Origin: an uncultured Sphingomonadaceae bacterium
GTDB taxonomy: Bacteria > Pseudomonadota > Alphaproteobacteria > Sphingomonadales > Sphingomonadaceae
Length of the DNA stretch: 50,828 nucleotides
Direction: 5' to 3'
NCBI GenBank assembly: GCA_902806235.1
Contig: CADCVW010000070.1
Location: 1-50,828, forward strand
Part shown: one piece after another, positions 35,357 to 44,700 of the stretch
Layout of the letters: each line of letters starts with the position of its first letter
How positions within the stretch are numbered: position 1 is the first letter of the stretch
The notes under the pieces: generated by a model
Seen by the model: the letters and a program-made list of their open reading frames with translations, nothing else
What the model was told of the DNA's origin: nothing
The model's database searches: none
Made by a program: the position numbers and the translations under genes

Positions 35357-35896
35357 TCATTCCTCTCGGTGCTTCTCCAGTTCGTCGAGCACCGCCTCCG
35401 GCCTGATGTCCTTGCTGATCTCCGCGAACTCGGGGTCGTTGCCCGGCTCGACGCCGAGCTTGCGCGCGACCTCACCGGTGAGGGCGATCAGGCGGCTGAG
35501 CTCGTGCTCGGCGAGTAGGTCGACGTGGAGGTCGAGGTCCGAGCGGCGGTCTGCGGCGGCCTGCATCCGGTTCTGGCTGATCAGCACGAAGGTGGTGAGG
35601 TAGATGCCCTCCACCGAGGCAATCGTCGCCAGCAGCACGAAGGTCGGGTCGAAGCGCGGCACGCCCGGAACCAGCCCGAAATTGACCAGCGCCCAGGCAC
35701 CGAACACCGCCGTGTGCGCGTACACGCTCCACATGCTGCCTGCGAAGCGGGTGATCGCGCCGGCCAATCGTTCGCCGAAGGTCGCCCGCGCTTCGCCCTG
35801 CGCTCGCCATTCGTCCATGGTGCGGATGTTGCGGCGGAGCGCCGCCTTCATGCCGGTGGGCGTCGGTGCGGCCGCGTGGCGGTCGGTGGGCTTCAT
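35357..35896 (-). CDS. DUF1003 family membrane protein
   Basis: A 179-residue protein of the DUF1003 family. Two membrane segments (VYAHTAVFGAWALVNFGLV and PTFVLLATIASVEGIYLTTF) enclose the family's conserved loop, followed by VLISQNRMQAAADRRSDLDL and a cytosolic helical end. The start MKPTDRHAAAPTPTGMKAAL is preceded by GGAG at 5-nt spacing; an internal Met exists. Function is unknown. It is convergent with ino1, with the composite repeat between. Confidence 0.85.
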   Translation of the reverse strand: MKPTDRHAAAPTPTGMKAALRRNIRTMDEWRAQGEARATFGERLAGAITRFAGSMWSVYAHTAVFGAWALVNFGLVPGVPRFDPTFVLLATIASVEGIYLTTFVLISQNRMQAAADRRSDLDLHVDLLAEHELSRLIALTGEVARKLGVEPGNDPEFAEISKDIRPEAVLDELEKHREE

Positions 35897-36007
35897 CGCG
35901 GCTCCTGCTCTGCTTCCGGCTAGACGGTCGGCGAACGGCTTGTTTCCGGCCGAGGGTGACGCGCGCCGCGCCGCCGCCTAGGCTCGCGCCGCAACGGGGA
36001 GCGGGTG

Positions 36008-36799
36008 ATGGATAGGCGGACGGCGGTTGTGACGGGCGCAGCGGGCGGCATCGGCCGCGCGGTGGCGCGCAGGCTGGTCGGGGAAGGGTGGTTCGTTGGG
36101 CTGACTGACCTGTCGGCCGAGTTGCTGGCGCCGTCGGTCGACGAGCTCGGACGGGACAACGTCGCCGCATACGCCCACGATGTGCGCGACGCGGCCGGTT
36201 GGGACGCGATGCTGCGCGGATTCGGCGCGGCGAGCGGAGGGCGGCTCGACGCGCTCGTCAACAACGCGGGCGTGCTCAGCTTTGGCTGGTTCGAGGAGCA
36301 GTCGGCGGACGACATCGCTCGGCAGATCGACGTCAACGTCCGCGGCGTCGCGCTCGGCGCGCGGGCGGCGCTGCCGATGCTCCGCGCCGCGACGCCCGGC
36401 TCCGTCCTGGTCAACATCGCTTCTGCGGCCAGCCTCGCCGCCGCCCCCAAGCTGGCGGTGTACAGCGCCACCAAATTCGCGGTTCGCGGCCTATCTGAGG
36501 CGCTCGATCTCGAGTGGAGCCGCTTCGGCGTGCGGGTGGGCTGCGTCTGCCCCTACGTCGTCGACACGCCGATGCTCGACAGCGTGGGCGCTTCCGGCCA
36601 GCGCTTCCGCGACGCGGCGCGCGAGGGCCAGGTACTGACGCCTGGGGACGTGGCGGACGCGGTTTGGGCGGCAATCAACGACGACGCGCTGCACTACCCC
36701 GTCGGCGACGCGCCCGCCGTCCTGCTCGGGGAAATCGCGCCCCGGCTCGACGCGACGCGCGCGGATTGGCGCGGGCGGAGCGACGAGGCGTCCCGCTGA
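36008..36799 (+). CDS. Short-chain dehydrogenase/reductase (SDR)
   Basis: A 263-residue classical SDR. Cofactor motif TAVVTGAAGGIGRAVARRL, NNAG in DALVNNAGVLSFGW, and the active site with Ser in NIASAASLA and YxxxK in VYSATKFAVRGL. Substrate unknown. The ATG at 36008 has GGAG 6 nt upstream; a GTG directly before it is possible. It lies 68 nt upstream of the P450 gene on the same strand, and could oxidise an alcohol made by that enzyme. Confidence 0.88.
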   Translation: MDRRTAVVTGAAGGIGRAVARRLVGEGWFVGLTDLSAELLAPSVDELGRDNVAAYAHDVRDAAGWDAMLRGFGAASGGRLDALVNNAGVLSFGWFEEQSADDIARQIDVNVRGVALGARAALPMLRAATPGSVLVNIASAASLAAAPKLAVYSATKFAVRGLSEALDLEWSRFGVRVGCVCPYVVDTPMLDSVGASGQRFRDAAREGQVLTPGDVADAVWAAINDDALHYPVGDAPAVLLGEIAPRLDATRADWRGRSDEASR

Positions 36800-36867
36800 C
36801 CCGCCGATCGGTTGCCTCGCGCAACGGGCCTGCGTAAGCTCCGGGCAAAGAGAAAAGGAGCGGACTG

Positions 36868-38199
36868 ATGGCGAGCGCCAAGATCTTCGACGCGGACAGG
36901 CAGCGGGAAGGGCACGCCAGGTTCGTCGCCTATCTCCAATCGCGCGCCATCCCGCAGACGCCGGAAGCGGCGCGCGAGGAGGCGTACTCCACGCCGATCG
37001 AGAAGCTCGACCCGGCGCACCCCGGGCTGTTCCAGGCCAACACCTTCTGGCCCTTCTTCGAGCGGCTGCGGCGCGAGGACCCGGTCCATTTCGTGCCGGA
37101 AAGCGCGTTCGGCCCTTATTGGGCGATCACCAGGTACAACGATATCATGGCGGTGGACACGAACCACAAGCAGTTCTCGTCCGAAGCCTCGCTCGGCGGC
37201 ATCGTGATCGGCGGCAAGGGCGGCGAGGAGACGCTGCCCATGTTCATCGCGATGGACCCGCCCAAGCACGACGTCCAGCGCAAGACGGTGAGCCCGGTGG
37301 TGTCGCCCGGGAACCTCGCCGCGCTCGCCCCCGTGATCCGTGAGCGGGCGGGCGCGATCCTCGATCGCCTGCCGATCGGCGAGGAGTTCGATTGGGTCGA
37401 CCTGGTGTCGAAGGAGCTGACCGCCATGACGCTCGCGACGTTGTTCGACTTCCCCTACGAGCAGCGCCGCAAGCTCACCCGCTGGTCGGACGTCACCACC
37501 GCCCCGCCCGGCTTCGGCATCGTCGACACATGGGAGCAGAAGCAGCAGGAGATGGCGGAATGCTTCGCCGCCTTCATGAGCCTGTGGCAGGAGCGGCGCG
37601 CGGCCGAGCCGAAGAATGACCTGATCTCCATGCTCGCGCACGGGCCGCAGACCGGCGACATGGATCCCATGGAGTTCTTCGGCAACGCGATCCTGCTGAT
37701 CGTCGGCGGCAACGACACCACGCGCAACACGATCACCGGCAGCATCCTCGCCCTGAACGAGAACCCGGGCGAGTACGACAAGCTGCGCGCGAACCACGGG
37801 CTGATCCCATCCATGGTGTCGGAGACGATCCGCTGGCAGACGCCGCTCGCCCACATGCGGCGGACCGCGGTCGAGGACGTTGAATTCGGCGGCAAGCTGA
37901 TCCGCGCCGGCGACCAAGTCGTCATGTGGTACGTCTCAGGCAACCGCGACGACAGCGTGATCGAGCGGCCGGACGATTACCTGATCGACCGCGCCAACCC
38001 GCGGCGGCACATTTCTTTCGGCTTCGGCATCCACCGCTGCGTCGGCAACCGCGTAGCCGAGATGCAGCTGCAGATCATCTGGGAGGAGATCCTCAAGCGC
38101 TTCCCCGTCGTCGAGGTGACGGGCGAGCCGAAGCGCGTCTTCTCCACCTTCGTGAAGGGTTACGAAAGCCTGCCGGTGCGCATCCCCGCGCGGCACTAG
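36868..38199 (+). CDS. Cytochrome P450, CYP153-like
   Basis: A 443-residue soluble bacterial P450. The heme ligand is C391 in FGFGIHRCVGNRVAE; the ExxR motif is in SETIRWQTP; the I-helix acid-Thr pair is in LLIVGGNDTTRN. MFIAMDPPKHDVQRKTVSPV and SAFGPYWAITRYNDIMAVDT closely resemble the CYP153 family, which hydroxylates alkane or fatty-acid ends using ferredoxin and ferredoxin reductase. Neither partner gene lies nearby, so electron transfer must be supplied elsewhere. The ribosome site AAGGAG is 7 nt upstream. Substrate is inferred only from family. Confidence 0.92.
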   Translation: MASAKIFDADRQREGHARFVAYLQSRAIPQTPEAAREEAYSTPIEKLDPAHPGLFQANTFWPFFERLRREDPVHFVPESAFGPYWAITRYNDIMAVDTNHKQFSSEASLGGIVIGGKGGEETLPMFIAMDPPKHDVQRKTVSPVVSPGNLAALAPVIRERAGAILDRLPIGEEFDWVDLVSKELTAMTLATLFDFPYEQRRKLTRWSDVTTAPPGFGIVDTWEQKQQEMAECFAAFMSLWQERRAAEPKNDLISMLAHGPQTGDMDPMEFFGNAILLIVGGNDTTRNTITGSILALNENPGEYDKLRANHGLIPSMVSETIRWQTPLAHMRRTAVEDVEFGGKLIRAGDQVVMWYVSGNRDDSVIERPDDYLIDRANPRRHISFGFGIHRCVGNRVAEMQLQIIWEEILKRFPVVEVTGEPKRVFSTFVKGYESLPVRIPARH

Positions 38200-38206
38200 C
38201 GCGGGG
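38184..38206 (+). terminator. Hairpin over the P450 stop codon
   Basis: CCCCGCGC (38184-38191) and GCGCGGGG (38199-38206) form an 8-bp perfect stem with a 7-nt loop containing the end of the P450 gene. There is no U-run, so it is a weak or attenuating terminator candidate. Confidence 0.4.
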
Positions 38207-38227
38207 CGTCCCGCGTTGGCGCGCGGC

Positions 38228-39241
38228 ATGAACAAGGACGCGCAGCTCCGCCTCCGCCGGCCGCACACGTTCTCGCCCTGGGCGTCGCTCGGCCTGCGCG
38301 TCGGCTTGGCGCTGGCGCTGATCGGGATCGCGCTCGCGGGCCATTGGCTCGACCGCGACGGGCTGAAGGACAACATCGACGGGCATATTAGCTTCGTCGA
38401 CGTGCTGTACTTCACCGCGATCACCGTCACCACCGTCGGCTACGGCGACATCGTGCCGGTGACGGAGGGCGCGCGGCTGTTCGACGCCTTCGTGCTCACG
38501 CCCATCCGCTTGTTCGTGTGGCTGATCTTCCTCGGCACCGCCTATAACTTCCTCCTCCGCCGCAGCTGGGACCGGCTACGCATGCGCATGATCCACAAGA
38601 CCCTGTCCGGCCATCACGTCGTCTGTGGCTTCGGCGGCACGGGCGAAGCCGCGGTCGGCGAGCTGCTGCGCGCGGGCGTGGCGGCGGAGATGATCGTCGC
38701 GGTCGACCCCGGCCCGGAGCAGGTGGCGGCCGCGCTCGAGCGCGGGGTGCTCGCGATCGAGGGCGACGCGACGCGCAACGCGAGCCTCCAGGCGGCGCGG
38801 GTGGAGGCGGCGCGCTCCGTGCTCGTCTGCGTCGGGCGCGACGACACGGCGGCGCTGGTGACGCTCACCGCGCGCCAGCTCGCGCCACGCGCGCGGATCA
38901 GCGCGGTGGTGCTCGCGGGCGAGAACGAGGACTTGGTGGCGCAGGCGGGGGCCGACCAGGTGGTCAATCCGACGGACCTCGGCGGCCAGCTCCTCGCCCA
39001 CGCCGCGGGCGGCCCCCACGTCGCGGCCTACGTCCGCGACCTGGTGCGCAACGACGGGCGGGTGCGCCTGCGCGAGCGGCCGGTGCGCGCAGAGGAGATC
39101 GGCCGGTCCTTGCGCGACGTGGCGGACGGGCTCGGCGTGCAGCTGCAGCGCGCCGGGCGATCGATCGACTTCTGGGAGCCCGACGCGGCGGCGCTCGCGC
39201 CCGGCGACGTGGTGGTGGAGATCGTGCCGGTCTCCGCCTGA
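38228..39241 (+). CDS. Two-TM potassium channel with RCK (TrkA-N) domain
   Basis: A 337-residue ion channel. TM1 is about LGLRVGLALALIGIALAGHW; the pore loop carries the K+ selectivity filter in AITVTTVGYGDIVPVTEGA; TM2 is LTPIRLFVWLIFLGTAYNFL. A cytosolic RCK domain follows with VVCGFGGTGEAAVGELLRAG and an acidic D at the end of strand 2. Eight such domains would form the gating ring in a tetrameric channel. The ATG at 38228 is used; a TTG 12 nt upstream gives four more residues. No convincing ribosome site is seen. Confidence 0.9.
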   Translation: MNKDAQLRLRRPHTFSPWASLGLRVGLALALIGIALAGHWLDRDGLKDNIDGHISFVDVLYFTAITVTTVGYGDIVPVTEGARLFDAFVLTPIRLFVWLIFLGTAYNFLLRRSWDRLRMRMIHKTLSGHHVVCGFGGTGEAAVGELLRAGVAAEMIVAVDPGPEQVAAALERGVLAIEGDATRNASLQAARVEAARSVLVCVGRDDTAALVTLTARQLAPRARISAVVLAGENEDLVAQAGADQVVNPTDLGGQLLAHAAGGPHVAAYVRDLVRNDGRVRLRERPVRAEEIGRSLRDVADGLGVQLQRAGRSIDFWEPDAAALAPGDVVVEIVPVSA

Positions 39242-39286
39242 ACCGCGCGGGGGCTCCCGCGTTGACCGGCCCGAAGGAGCGCGGCG

Positions 39287-40093
39287 ATGGCGGAACGGGA
39301 CGCGAAGGACATGGCGCTGATCACCGGCGCGTCGGCCGGCATCGGCGCGGAGCTCGCGCGCGAGTTCGCCCGCAACGGCCACTCGCTCGTGCTCGTCGCG
39401 CGGCGCGGGGACAAGCTTCGGGCGCTAGCAGCCGAACTGACGGAGCGGCACGGTATCCTGGCAGAAGTTGTCGCGGCCGACCTGCTCGAGCCGGACGCGC
39501 CCGCCGAGCTAGTCGCCGAGGTAGAGCGGCGCGGGCTGCCGGTGGCCATCTTGGTCAATAACGCGGGCGTGCTCGAGTCGGGCGGGTTCCACCAGATGGA
39601 GGAGGGGCGCGTGGAAGGGCTAATCGCGCTCAACGTCCGCGCTCTCACCCTGCTCAGCCACGCCTTCATCCGCCGGTTCGTCGCGGCGGGGCGGGGGCGC
39701 GTCCTCAACGTCGCCTCGATCGGCGCCTTCCAACCCGTCCCTAGCCTCGCCGTCTACGCCGCGACCAAAGCTTACGTGCTGTCCTTCACCGAAGCCTTGT
39801 CGGAGGAACTGCGCGGCACGGGCGTCAGCGCCACCGCGCTCTGCCCCGGCATGACGGATACGGGTATGATGGACCACGCGATGGCGGGCACGGGCGGCAA
39901 GCTGAATGTGCCGCACGCCATGATGAGCGACCCGGCCGACGTCGCGCGCGCCGGCTACCGCGCGCTGATGGCTGGCCGCGCGGTCGAGGTGCCGGGCGTG
40001 GGCAACCAACTGCTCACCGGCCTGGTCCAGCTTCAGCCGCGCTGGCTGGTGCGCGCGGTTGGCGGCTTCGCGGGACGGCGGCTGGAGCGCTGA
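39287..40093 (+). CDS. Short-chain dehydrogenase/reductase (SDR)
   Basis: A 268-residue SDR distinct from the one at 36 kb. Cofactor motif ALITGASAGIGAELAREFAR, NNAG in ILVNNAGVLES, Ser in NVASIGAFQPVPS and YxxxK in VYAATKAYVLSF. The longer C-terminal tail (LLTGLVQLQPRWLVRAVGGF) resembles the DltE/YqjQ-like membrane-associated subgroup. AGGAG lies 7 nt upstream of the ATG. No operon partner is evident. Confidence 0.88.
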   Translation: MAERDAKDMALITGASAGIGAELAREFARNGHSLVLVARRGDKLRALAAELTERHGILAEVVAADLLEPDAPAELVAEVERRGLPVAILVNNAGVLESGGFHQMEEGRVEGLIALNVRALTLLSHAFIRRFVAAGRGRVLNVASIGAFQPVPSLAVYAATKAYVLSFTEALSEELRGTGVSATALCPGMTDTGMMDHAMAGTGGKLNVPHAMMSDPADVARAGYRALMAGRAVEVPGVGNQLLTGLVQLQPRWLVRAVGGFAGRRLER

Positions 40094-40169
40094 AACGCCG
40101 TCGCGTCGCGCCGCCCCGGGACCGCTTGCCGCCGCTCGCGCGTTCGGGCCGGGTCAGAAGGAGCGAAGC

Positions 40170-40391
40170 ATGAGCGACCGCAAGGAGAACAAGGCGATCA
40201 ACGACGCGCTGCAGAGCGGTGAGGGCGACCCCGCGCGCGGGCAAGATGAGCAAGAATTCGGGGCGGGCGGGCAGGACGTCGAGAGCACGGGCGCGGCCGA
40301 GCAGCGCGACGTGGACCGCGACGGCAAGCTGCGCACGGCGGGGGTGGACGCCTCGTCGGGCGGGTCGGCCGAGAAGACGCCGGAAGCGTAG
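40170..40391 (+). CDS. Small hydrophilic protein of unknown function
   Basis: A 73-residue protein, MSDRKENKAINDALQSGEGD at the start and SGGSAEKTPEA at the end. It is rich in charged residues, Gly and Gln, with no cysteine and no hydrophobic segment, and is probably disordered. AAGGAG lies 7 nt upstream, which supports real translation. It resembles short stress-related hydrophilic proteins in composition only. Confidence 0.55.
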   Translation: MSDRKENKAINDALQSGEGDPARGQDEQEFGAGGQDVESTGAAEQRDVDRDGKLRTAGVDASSGGSAEKTPEA

Positions 40392-40472
40392 GCGGACGGC
40401 GTGTCGCCGCACCCGTCGCCTTCGGCGTCGTCGCCAGCGGCACGAACAGGCACCCGGCTCGTTCGCGCCCGC

Positions 40473-40548
40473 TGGTGACCCCTACGGGACTCGAACCCGT
40501 GTTTTCGCCGTGAGAGGGCGACGTCCTGGACCGCTAGACGAAGGGGCC
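40473..40548 (-). tRNA. tRNA-Glu (anticodon CTC)
   Basis: A 76-nt cloverleaf with encoded CCA. The acceptor GGCCCCT pairs with AGGGGTC apart from a G-T pair; the D arm is CGTCTAGCGGTCCAGGAC; the anticodon arm is TCGCC-CTCTCAC-GGCGA; the T arm is CGGGTTCGAGTCCCG. The sequence is nearly the same as typical proteobacterial tRNA-Glu. It lies just downstream of the DAHP synthase gene, on the same strand. Confidence 0.95.
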
Positions 40549-40591
40549 GCGCGCGGTGCGGCCCGGGACCTATGGGCGGCGCGGGGCCTAG

Positions 40592-41974
40592 TCAAGCTGC
40601 CGCGCGCCGCGCCCGCTCGCGCTCCTGCATCTCGGCGTTGAGCATCTCGGCGAGCAGGAAGGCGAGCTCCAGGCTCTGCGCGGCGTTGAGCCGCGGGTCG
40701 CAATGGGTGTGGTAGCGGTCGCCGAGCGACTGCTCCGTCACGTCCACCGCACCGCCGGTGCATTCGGTGACGTTCTGCCCCGTCATCTCCGCGTGGATTC
40801 CGCCGCCGTGGGTGCCCTCGGCGCGGTGCACCTCGAAGAAGCCGCGCACCTCGCTTAGAATACGGTCGAAGGGCCGTGTCTTGTAGCCGCCAGCGGATTT
40901 CACCGTGTTGCCGTGCATCGGGTCGCACGACCAGACCACCGGGCGGCCCTCGCGCTTCACCGCGCGGACGAGCGGCGGAAGTTCGCGCTCGACCCGGTCG
41001 TGGCCAAACCGCGCGATCAGCGTCACCCGCCCGGGTTCGCGGCCTGGATCGAGCATGTCGAGCAGCCGCAGCAGCGCGTCCGGCTCCAGGCTCGGCCCGC
41101 ATTTGACGCCGATCGGGTTGCCGACGCCGCGGAGATATTCAACGTGGGCCGAACCCGCGAAGCGCGTCCGATCGCCGACCCACAGGAAGTGGGCGGAGGT
41201 GTCGTACCAGTCGCCGGTCAGGCTGTCCTGGCGGGTCAGCGCCTGCTCGTAGGGGAGCAGCAGCGCCTCGTGGCTGGTGTAGAAGGCGGTGGCCTTCAGC
41301 TGCGGCACGGTGTCGGGGTTGATGCCGCAGGCGGCCATGAAGCCCAGCGCGTCGCCGATCCGATCGGCGACGTCGCGGTACCGCTCGGCCCAGGGGCCCC
41401 GCCCCATGTCGTCGAGCATCCAGGCGTGGACCTGGTGGAGGTTAGCGTAGCCGCCGGAGGCGAAGGCGCGCAGCAGGTTCAGCGTCGCCGCCGCCTGGGA
41501 GTAGGCGCGCACCATCCGGCGCGGGTCGGGCATCCTGCCGGAGGCATCGAACGCCTGGTCGTTGACGATGTCGCCGCGGTAGGCGGGGAGAGCGCGCCCT
41601 TCGACCTCCTCCGTCGCGGTTGAGCGCGGCTTGGCAAACTGCCCCGCCATGCGCCCGAGCTTCACCACCGGCAGCTTGGACGCGTAGGTGAGGACGACCG
41701 CCATCTGCAGGAGCACGCGGAAGGTGTCGCGGATGTTGTTGGGGTGGAATTCGGCGAAGGATTCCGCGCAGTCGCCGCCCTGCAGCAGGAAGCCGCGCCC
41801 GGCGGCGACCTCGGCCAGGTCGGCGCGGAGCGCGCGCGCCTCGCCCGCGAAGACCAGCGGCGGATAGGAGGACAATTCGCGCTCGGCCGCGGCGAGCGCG
41901 GCGGCGTCTGGATAATCGGGCAGCTGCCGCGCGTCGCGCGCGCGCCAGCTGTCGGGCGACCAATTCGCGGCCAT
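40592..41974 (-). CDS. 3-deoxy-7-phosphoheptulonate synthase, class II
   Basis: Class II (plant-like) DAHP synthase, which joins phosphoenolpyruvate and erythrose 4-phosphate at the entry of the shikimate pathway. The 460-residue protein shows [54 protein letters not shown], and [20 protein letters not shown] with metal-binding residues. Length and motifs are typical of the bacterial type II enzymes; aromatic amino acid feedback cannot be read from sequence. A 160-residue hypothetical gene lies 13 nt upstream. Confidence 0.95.
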   Translation of the reverse strand: MAANWSPDSWRARDARQLPDYPDAAALAAAERELSSYPPLVFAGEARALRADLAEVAAGRGFLLQGGDCAESFAEFHPNNIRDTFRVLLQMAVVLTYASKLPVVKLGRMAGQFAKPRSTATEEVEGRALPAYRGDIVNDQAFDASGRMPDPRRMVRAYSQAAATLNLLRAFASGGYANLHQVHAWMLDDMGRGPWAERYRDVADRIGDALGFMAACGINPDTVPQLKATAFYTSHEALLLPYEQALTRQDSLTGDWYDTSAHFLWVGDRTRFAGSAHVEYLRGVGNPIGVKCGPSLEPDALLRLLDMLDPGREPGRVTLIARFGHDRVERELPPLVRAVKREGRPVVWSCDPMHGNTVKSAGGYKTRPFDRILSEVRGFFEVHRAEGTHGGGIHAEMTGQNVTECTGGAVDVTEQSLGDRYHTHCDPRLNAAQSLELAFLLAEMLNAEMQERERARRAAA

Positions 41975-41987
41975 TAGTCTTTTCCCT

Positions 41988-42470
41988 TCATCTCGCGCCG
42001 ACCGGGGCGACCGCGCCCTTCGGCGCGCTCAGCGCCGGCAGCTTGTCGCGCATGGCGGACGCGTTGTGCACAAGCCGGCAGCGCATAATCGCCTCGCGCG
42101 CCTGCGGCTCGAAGCGCGGCTCGTCCGCGCCGAGCCAGCGCTGGATGAGCGAGCGGCGGCGCTCGAGCACCATGGGGGCGATCGCTAGGCCCACTCCGAA
42201 CGCTTCGCGCAGCGCGGACCCGAGCGCGGGCGAGACGACCAGCGCCTTGGACGACACGGGCGCGCGCTGGTCCTTGTTGATGCCGCGCTGGAGCTCGCCG
42301 GCGACGAGCACCATGGCGAGCGTCGGGTCGGCCACCTCCGTCGCCACCGTGCGGGACGCGTGGTACAGCGCGCGCGCCTGGGCGGGCTCGAGCCGTTCGA
42401 GCTCGTTCGCCACCAGCGAGAACCAGTGCTTGATCTCGCGCCGCTCGGCGAGCGTGTAATCCTGCGCCAT
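41988..42470 (-). CDS. Conserved hypothetical protein
   Basis: A 160-residue, mostly helical cytosolic protein: [20 protein letters not shown] at the start, [20 protein letters not shown] in the middle, [20 protein letters not shown] later. No signal peptide, membrane segment or catalytic motif is visible. It has the codon use of its neighbours and lies 13 nt upstream of the DAHP synthase gene, so it is probably real and cotranscribed with it. I do not recognise a family. Confidence 0.65.
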   Translation of the reverse strand: MAQDYTLAERREIKHWFSLVANELERLEPAQARALYHASRTVATEVADPTLAMVLVAGELQRGINKDQRAPVSSKALVVSPALGSALREAFGVGLAIAPMVLERRRSLIQRWLGADEPRFEPQAREAIMRCRLVHNASAMRDKLPALSAPKGAVAPVGAR

Positions 42471-42507
42471 GCTGCCGCTATAGCGCCGCGCCGGGCGAAG
42501 GGGAACG

Positions 42508-43497
42508 TCAGCGCCCGTAGACGCGGTCGAGCACCGCGGCGACGGCGACCAGGCGCTCGGCTTCCGCTCCGTCGAAGCGCTCGCCCGCCGCCAGCCGCCG
42601 TGCCCAGTCCGCCGCCGCGCGGCCGCCCCAGTCGTCGGGCGGGGTGGCGAGCGGCTCGGCCGAGGTTCCTCGATACGCGTCCGCGGCGAAATCGTAGAAG
42701 CCGTCGCCGACGTTGCGGAAGCCCGCGCCGCCGCCCGTGCCGAAGAACTCGGCGCCTATTACCGCTTCGCGCCCCGCTTGGAGACGCCAGGAGCAGGCCA
42801 AGCGCACCGCCGCGCCGTCCGCCAGCGTCAGTTGCGCGATGGCGTAGTCCTCCACCCGGTCGCTCCGCCCGGCGAGCGGCTCGCCGCCCGCGAGCAGAGT
42901 GGCGGAAACGTCGGCCACGTCCGGCCAATCGAGCGCCCACAGCACGAGGTCGACGAGGTGGACTCCTAGGTCCATCACGCAGCCGCCGCCGCTCTGCGCG
43001 GGATCATAGAACCACGGCTTGTCGGGGCCGTAGGCGTTGTGGAAGGTCAGGTCGGCGGCGAACACGCGGCCGAGCGCGCCCTGCCGGATGCGCTCGCGCA
43101 CCGCCAGCATCCCCGCCGTGTGCCGATAGGACAGGTCGACGCCGAGCAGCCGGTCGGCGGTGCGCGCGGCCTCCACCGCGCCCCGCGCTTCCGCCGCGGT
43201 GCGGCCCAGCGGCTTTTGGCAGAACACCGCCGCGCCGGCCTCCAACGCCTCGATCGTCTGCGCAGCGTGGAGCGCGGAAGGGGAGGCGATCACCACGCCG
43301 TCGACGCGCTCGGCGAGCAACGCGGGCAGGTCGGCGACCAGCGCCGCTCCCGGCGCAAGCTTCGCCGCTTCCGCCGCCATCTCGGGCGACGGGTCGGCGA
43401 CGGCAACCGCCTCCACCGCGTTGGTATCGAGCATCGCCGCCATACGGTGCCGGCCGATCCAGCCGACGCCGAGGAAGCCCAGCCGGGGCCTGGTCAC
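42508..43497 (-). CDS. Gfo/Idh/MocA family oxidoreductase
   Basis: A 329-residue NAD(P)-dependent dehydrogenase. N-terminal Rossmann motif FLGVGWIGRHRMAAML, then VVIASPSALHAAQTIEALEA and CQKPLGRTAAEARGAVEAAR, where the family usually has EKP; Lys is retained. The C-terminal alpha/beta domain begins near DRLLGVDLSYRHTAGMLAVR. Possible substrates include sugars, inositols or biliverdin-like compounds. The neighbouring alcohol dehydrogenase gene on the same strand hints at a shared sugar or polyol pathway, but this is conjecture. Confidence 0.88.
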   Translation of the reverse strand: MTRPRLGFLGVGWIGRHRMAAMLDTNAVEAVAVADPSPEMAAEAAKLAPGAALVADLPALLAERVDGVVIASPSALHAAQTIEALEAGAAVFCQKPLGRTAAEARGAVEAARTADRLLGVDLSYRHTAGMLAVRERIRQGALGRVFAADLTFHNAYGPDKPWFYDPAQSGGGCVMDLGVHLVDLVLWALDWPDVADVSATLLAGGEPLAGRSDRVEDYAIAQLTLADGAAVRLACSWRLQAGREAVIGAEFFGTGGGAGFRNVGDGFYDFAADAYRGTSAEPLATPPDDWGGRAAADWARRLAAGERFDGAEAERLVAVAAVLDRVYGR

Positions 43498-43561
43498 GAT
43501 CCGACTCGCGCCTGTAGAGAAGCTTCTTCGTTAATCGTGCGCGATTGTTTCCGTCGCGACC

Positions 43562-44515
43562 TCACGGGATCACCAGCGCCTTCAGGAACCCGTCCGGCCG
43601 GTCCCTCGTCGCGTCCAGCGCCTCGCCGAGCCGATCAAGCGGGTAGCGATGCGTGTACAACGGCGACGGGTCGAGCCGCCCAGAGGCGACCGCCTCGACC
43701 GCCTCGCGAATGCCCTCGATGTACAACTTCGGGTCGCGCTCGTGGGCGTTGATGACGTCGATGCCGCGCCAGTTCCACAGCCACATGTTTACCTGCCGCG
43801 GCCCGTCCTGGTGGTAGCCCGCGACGATCAGCTTGCCGCGCTCACCGGTCAGCTCGGCCGCCAGGTCGAGCGGCCATTGCTTGCCCACCGCCTCGATAAC
43901 TCGTTTGCAGAAAGCTCCATTCGTCAATTCCTTGACGCGCTCGACGATGGCGCCGTGGTCCTCCATCGGGATCACCTCCGCGGCCCCGAACCGCTTGGCG
44001 ACTTCCAGCGAATAGGCCCGGCGCGACACGGCGATCACCCGCGCGCCCGCGTCCGTCGCCAGCCGGGTGAGGATCGCGCCGAGAAAGCCAATGCCGACGA
44101 TCGCCACCGTCTGCCCCGCGCGGATGTCGGCGCGGCGGAAGATGTTCATCGCGCAGCCGAGCGGCTCGCCGGGGAAGGGCTGGCCGGCGAGCGTGGCGGG
44201 CAGGGGGACCACCGCGTCCGCCTCGGCGATGTCGTGCGTCGCGTATGATTTGTACGACAGCGCGGCCACGCGGTCGCCGACGGCCAGGCCGGCCACGCCG
44301 TCGCCCACCGCATCGATGACGCCCCAGCCTTCGTGGCCGAGCGCGCCCGGCTCCGTCGGAAACTGCATCCACTCCGGCCCGGACCAAGGGGTGAGGTTGG
44401 ACGCGCACACGCCGCAGCCTTCCAGCCGCACGCGCACCTGCCCCGGCCCGGGCTCCGGGAGCGTCGCTTCCGCCATCCGCGCATCGCCCGCGCCGGCGAT
44501 CACCGCCGCGCGCAT
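43562..44515 (-). CDS. Zinc-dependent medium-chain alcohol dehydrogenase
   Basis: A 317-residue MDR protein starting MRAAVIAGAGDARMAEATLP. The catalytic-zinc Cys is in EGCGVCASNLTPW, followed by GHEGWGVIDAVGDGVAGLAV; the nucleotide motif is TVAIVGIGFLGAILTRLAT. The four-cysteine structural zinc loop of classical ADHs is absent. The ATG at 44515 has GGAAG upstream; ATGs at 44527 and 44533 add only a few residues. Substrate unknown. It is divergent from the TonB receptor gene. Confidence 0.85.
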   Translation of the reverse strand: MRAAVIAGAGDARMAEATLPEPGPGQVRVRLEGCGVCASNLTPWSGPEWMQFPTEPGALGHEGWGVIDAVGDGVAGLAVGDRVAALSYKSYATHDIAEADAVVPLPATLAGQPFPGEPLGCAMNIFRRADIRAGQTVAIVGIGFLGAILTRLATDAGARVIAVSRRAYSLEVAKRFGAAEVIPMEDHGAIVERVKELTNGAFCKRVIEAVGKQWPLDLAAELTGERGKLIVAGYHQDGPRQVNMWLWNWRGIDVINAHERDPKLYIEGIREAVEAVASGRLDPSPLYTHRYPLDRLGEALDATRDRPDGFLKALVIP

Positions 44516-44700
44516 CTTCGCTTCCATGTTCATAGGCGGCGCGGTTGGCAGCAACAAGGCTGGTACGCAAGTCACGCGAGCCGTGCCTGTCGCCTGAAAG
44601 ACACAGGCCCGTAACAACCGGTCGGGGGGGCGCCCGTGCGGTTGCGACTCGCCCGGCGATGGTCGACGCTGGTTAACAAACGACAAGGAGAGAACGCGCG

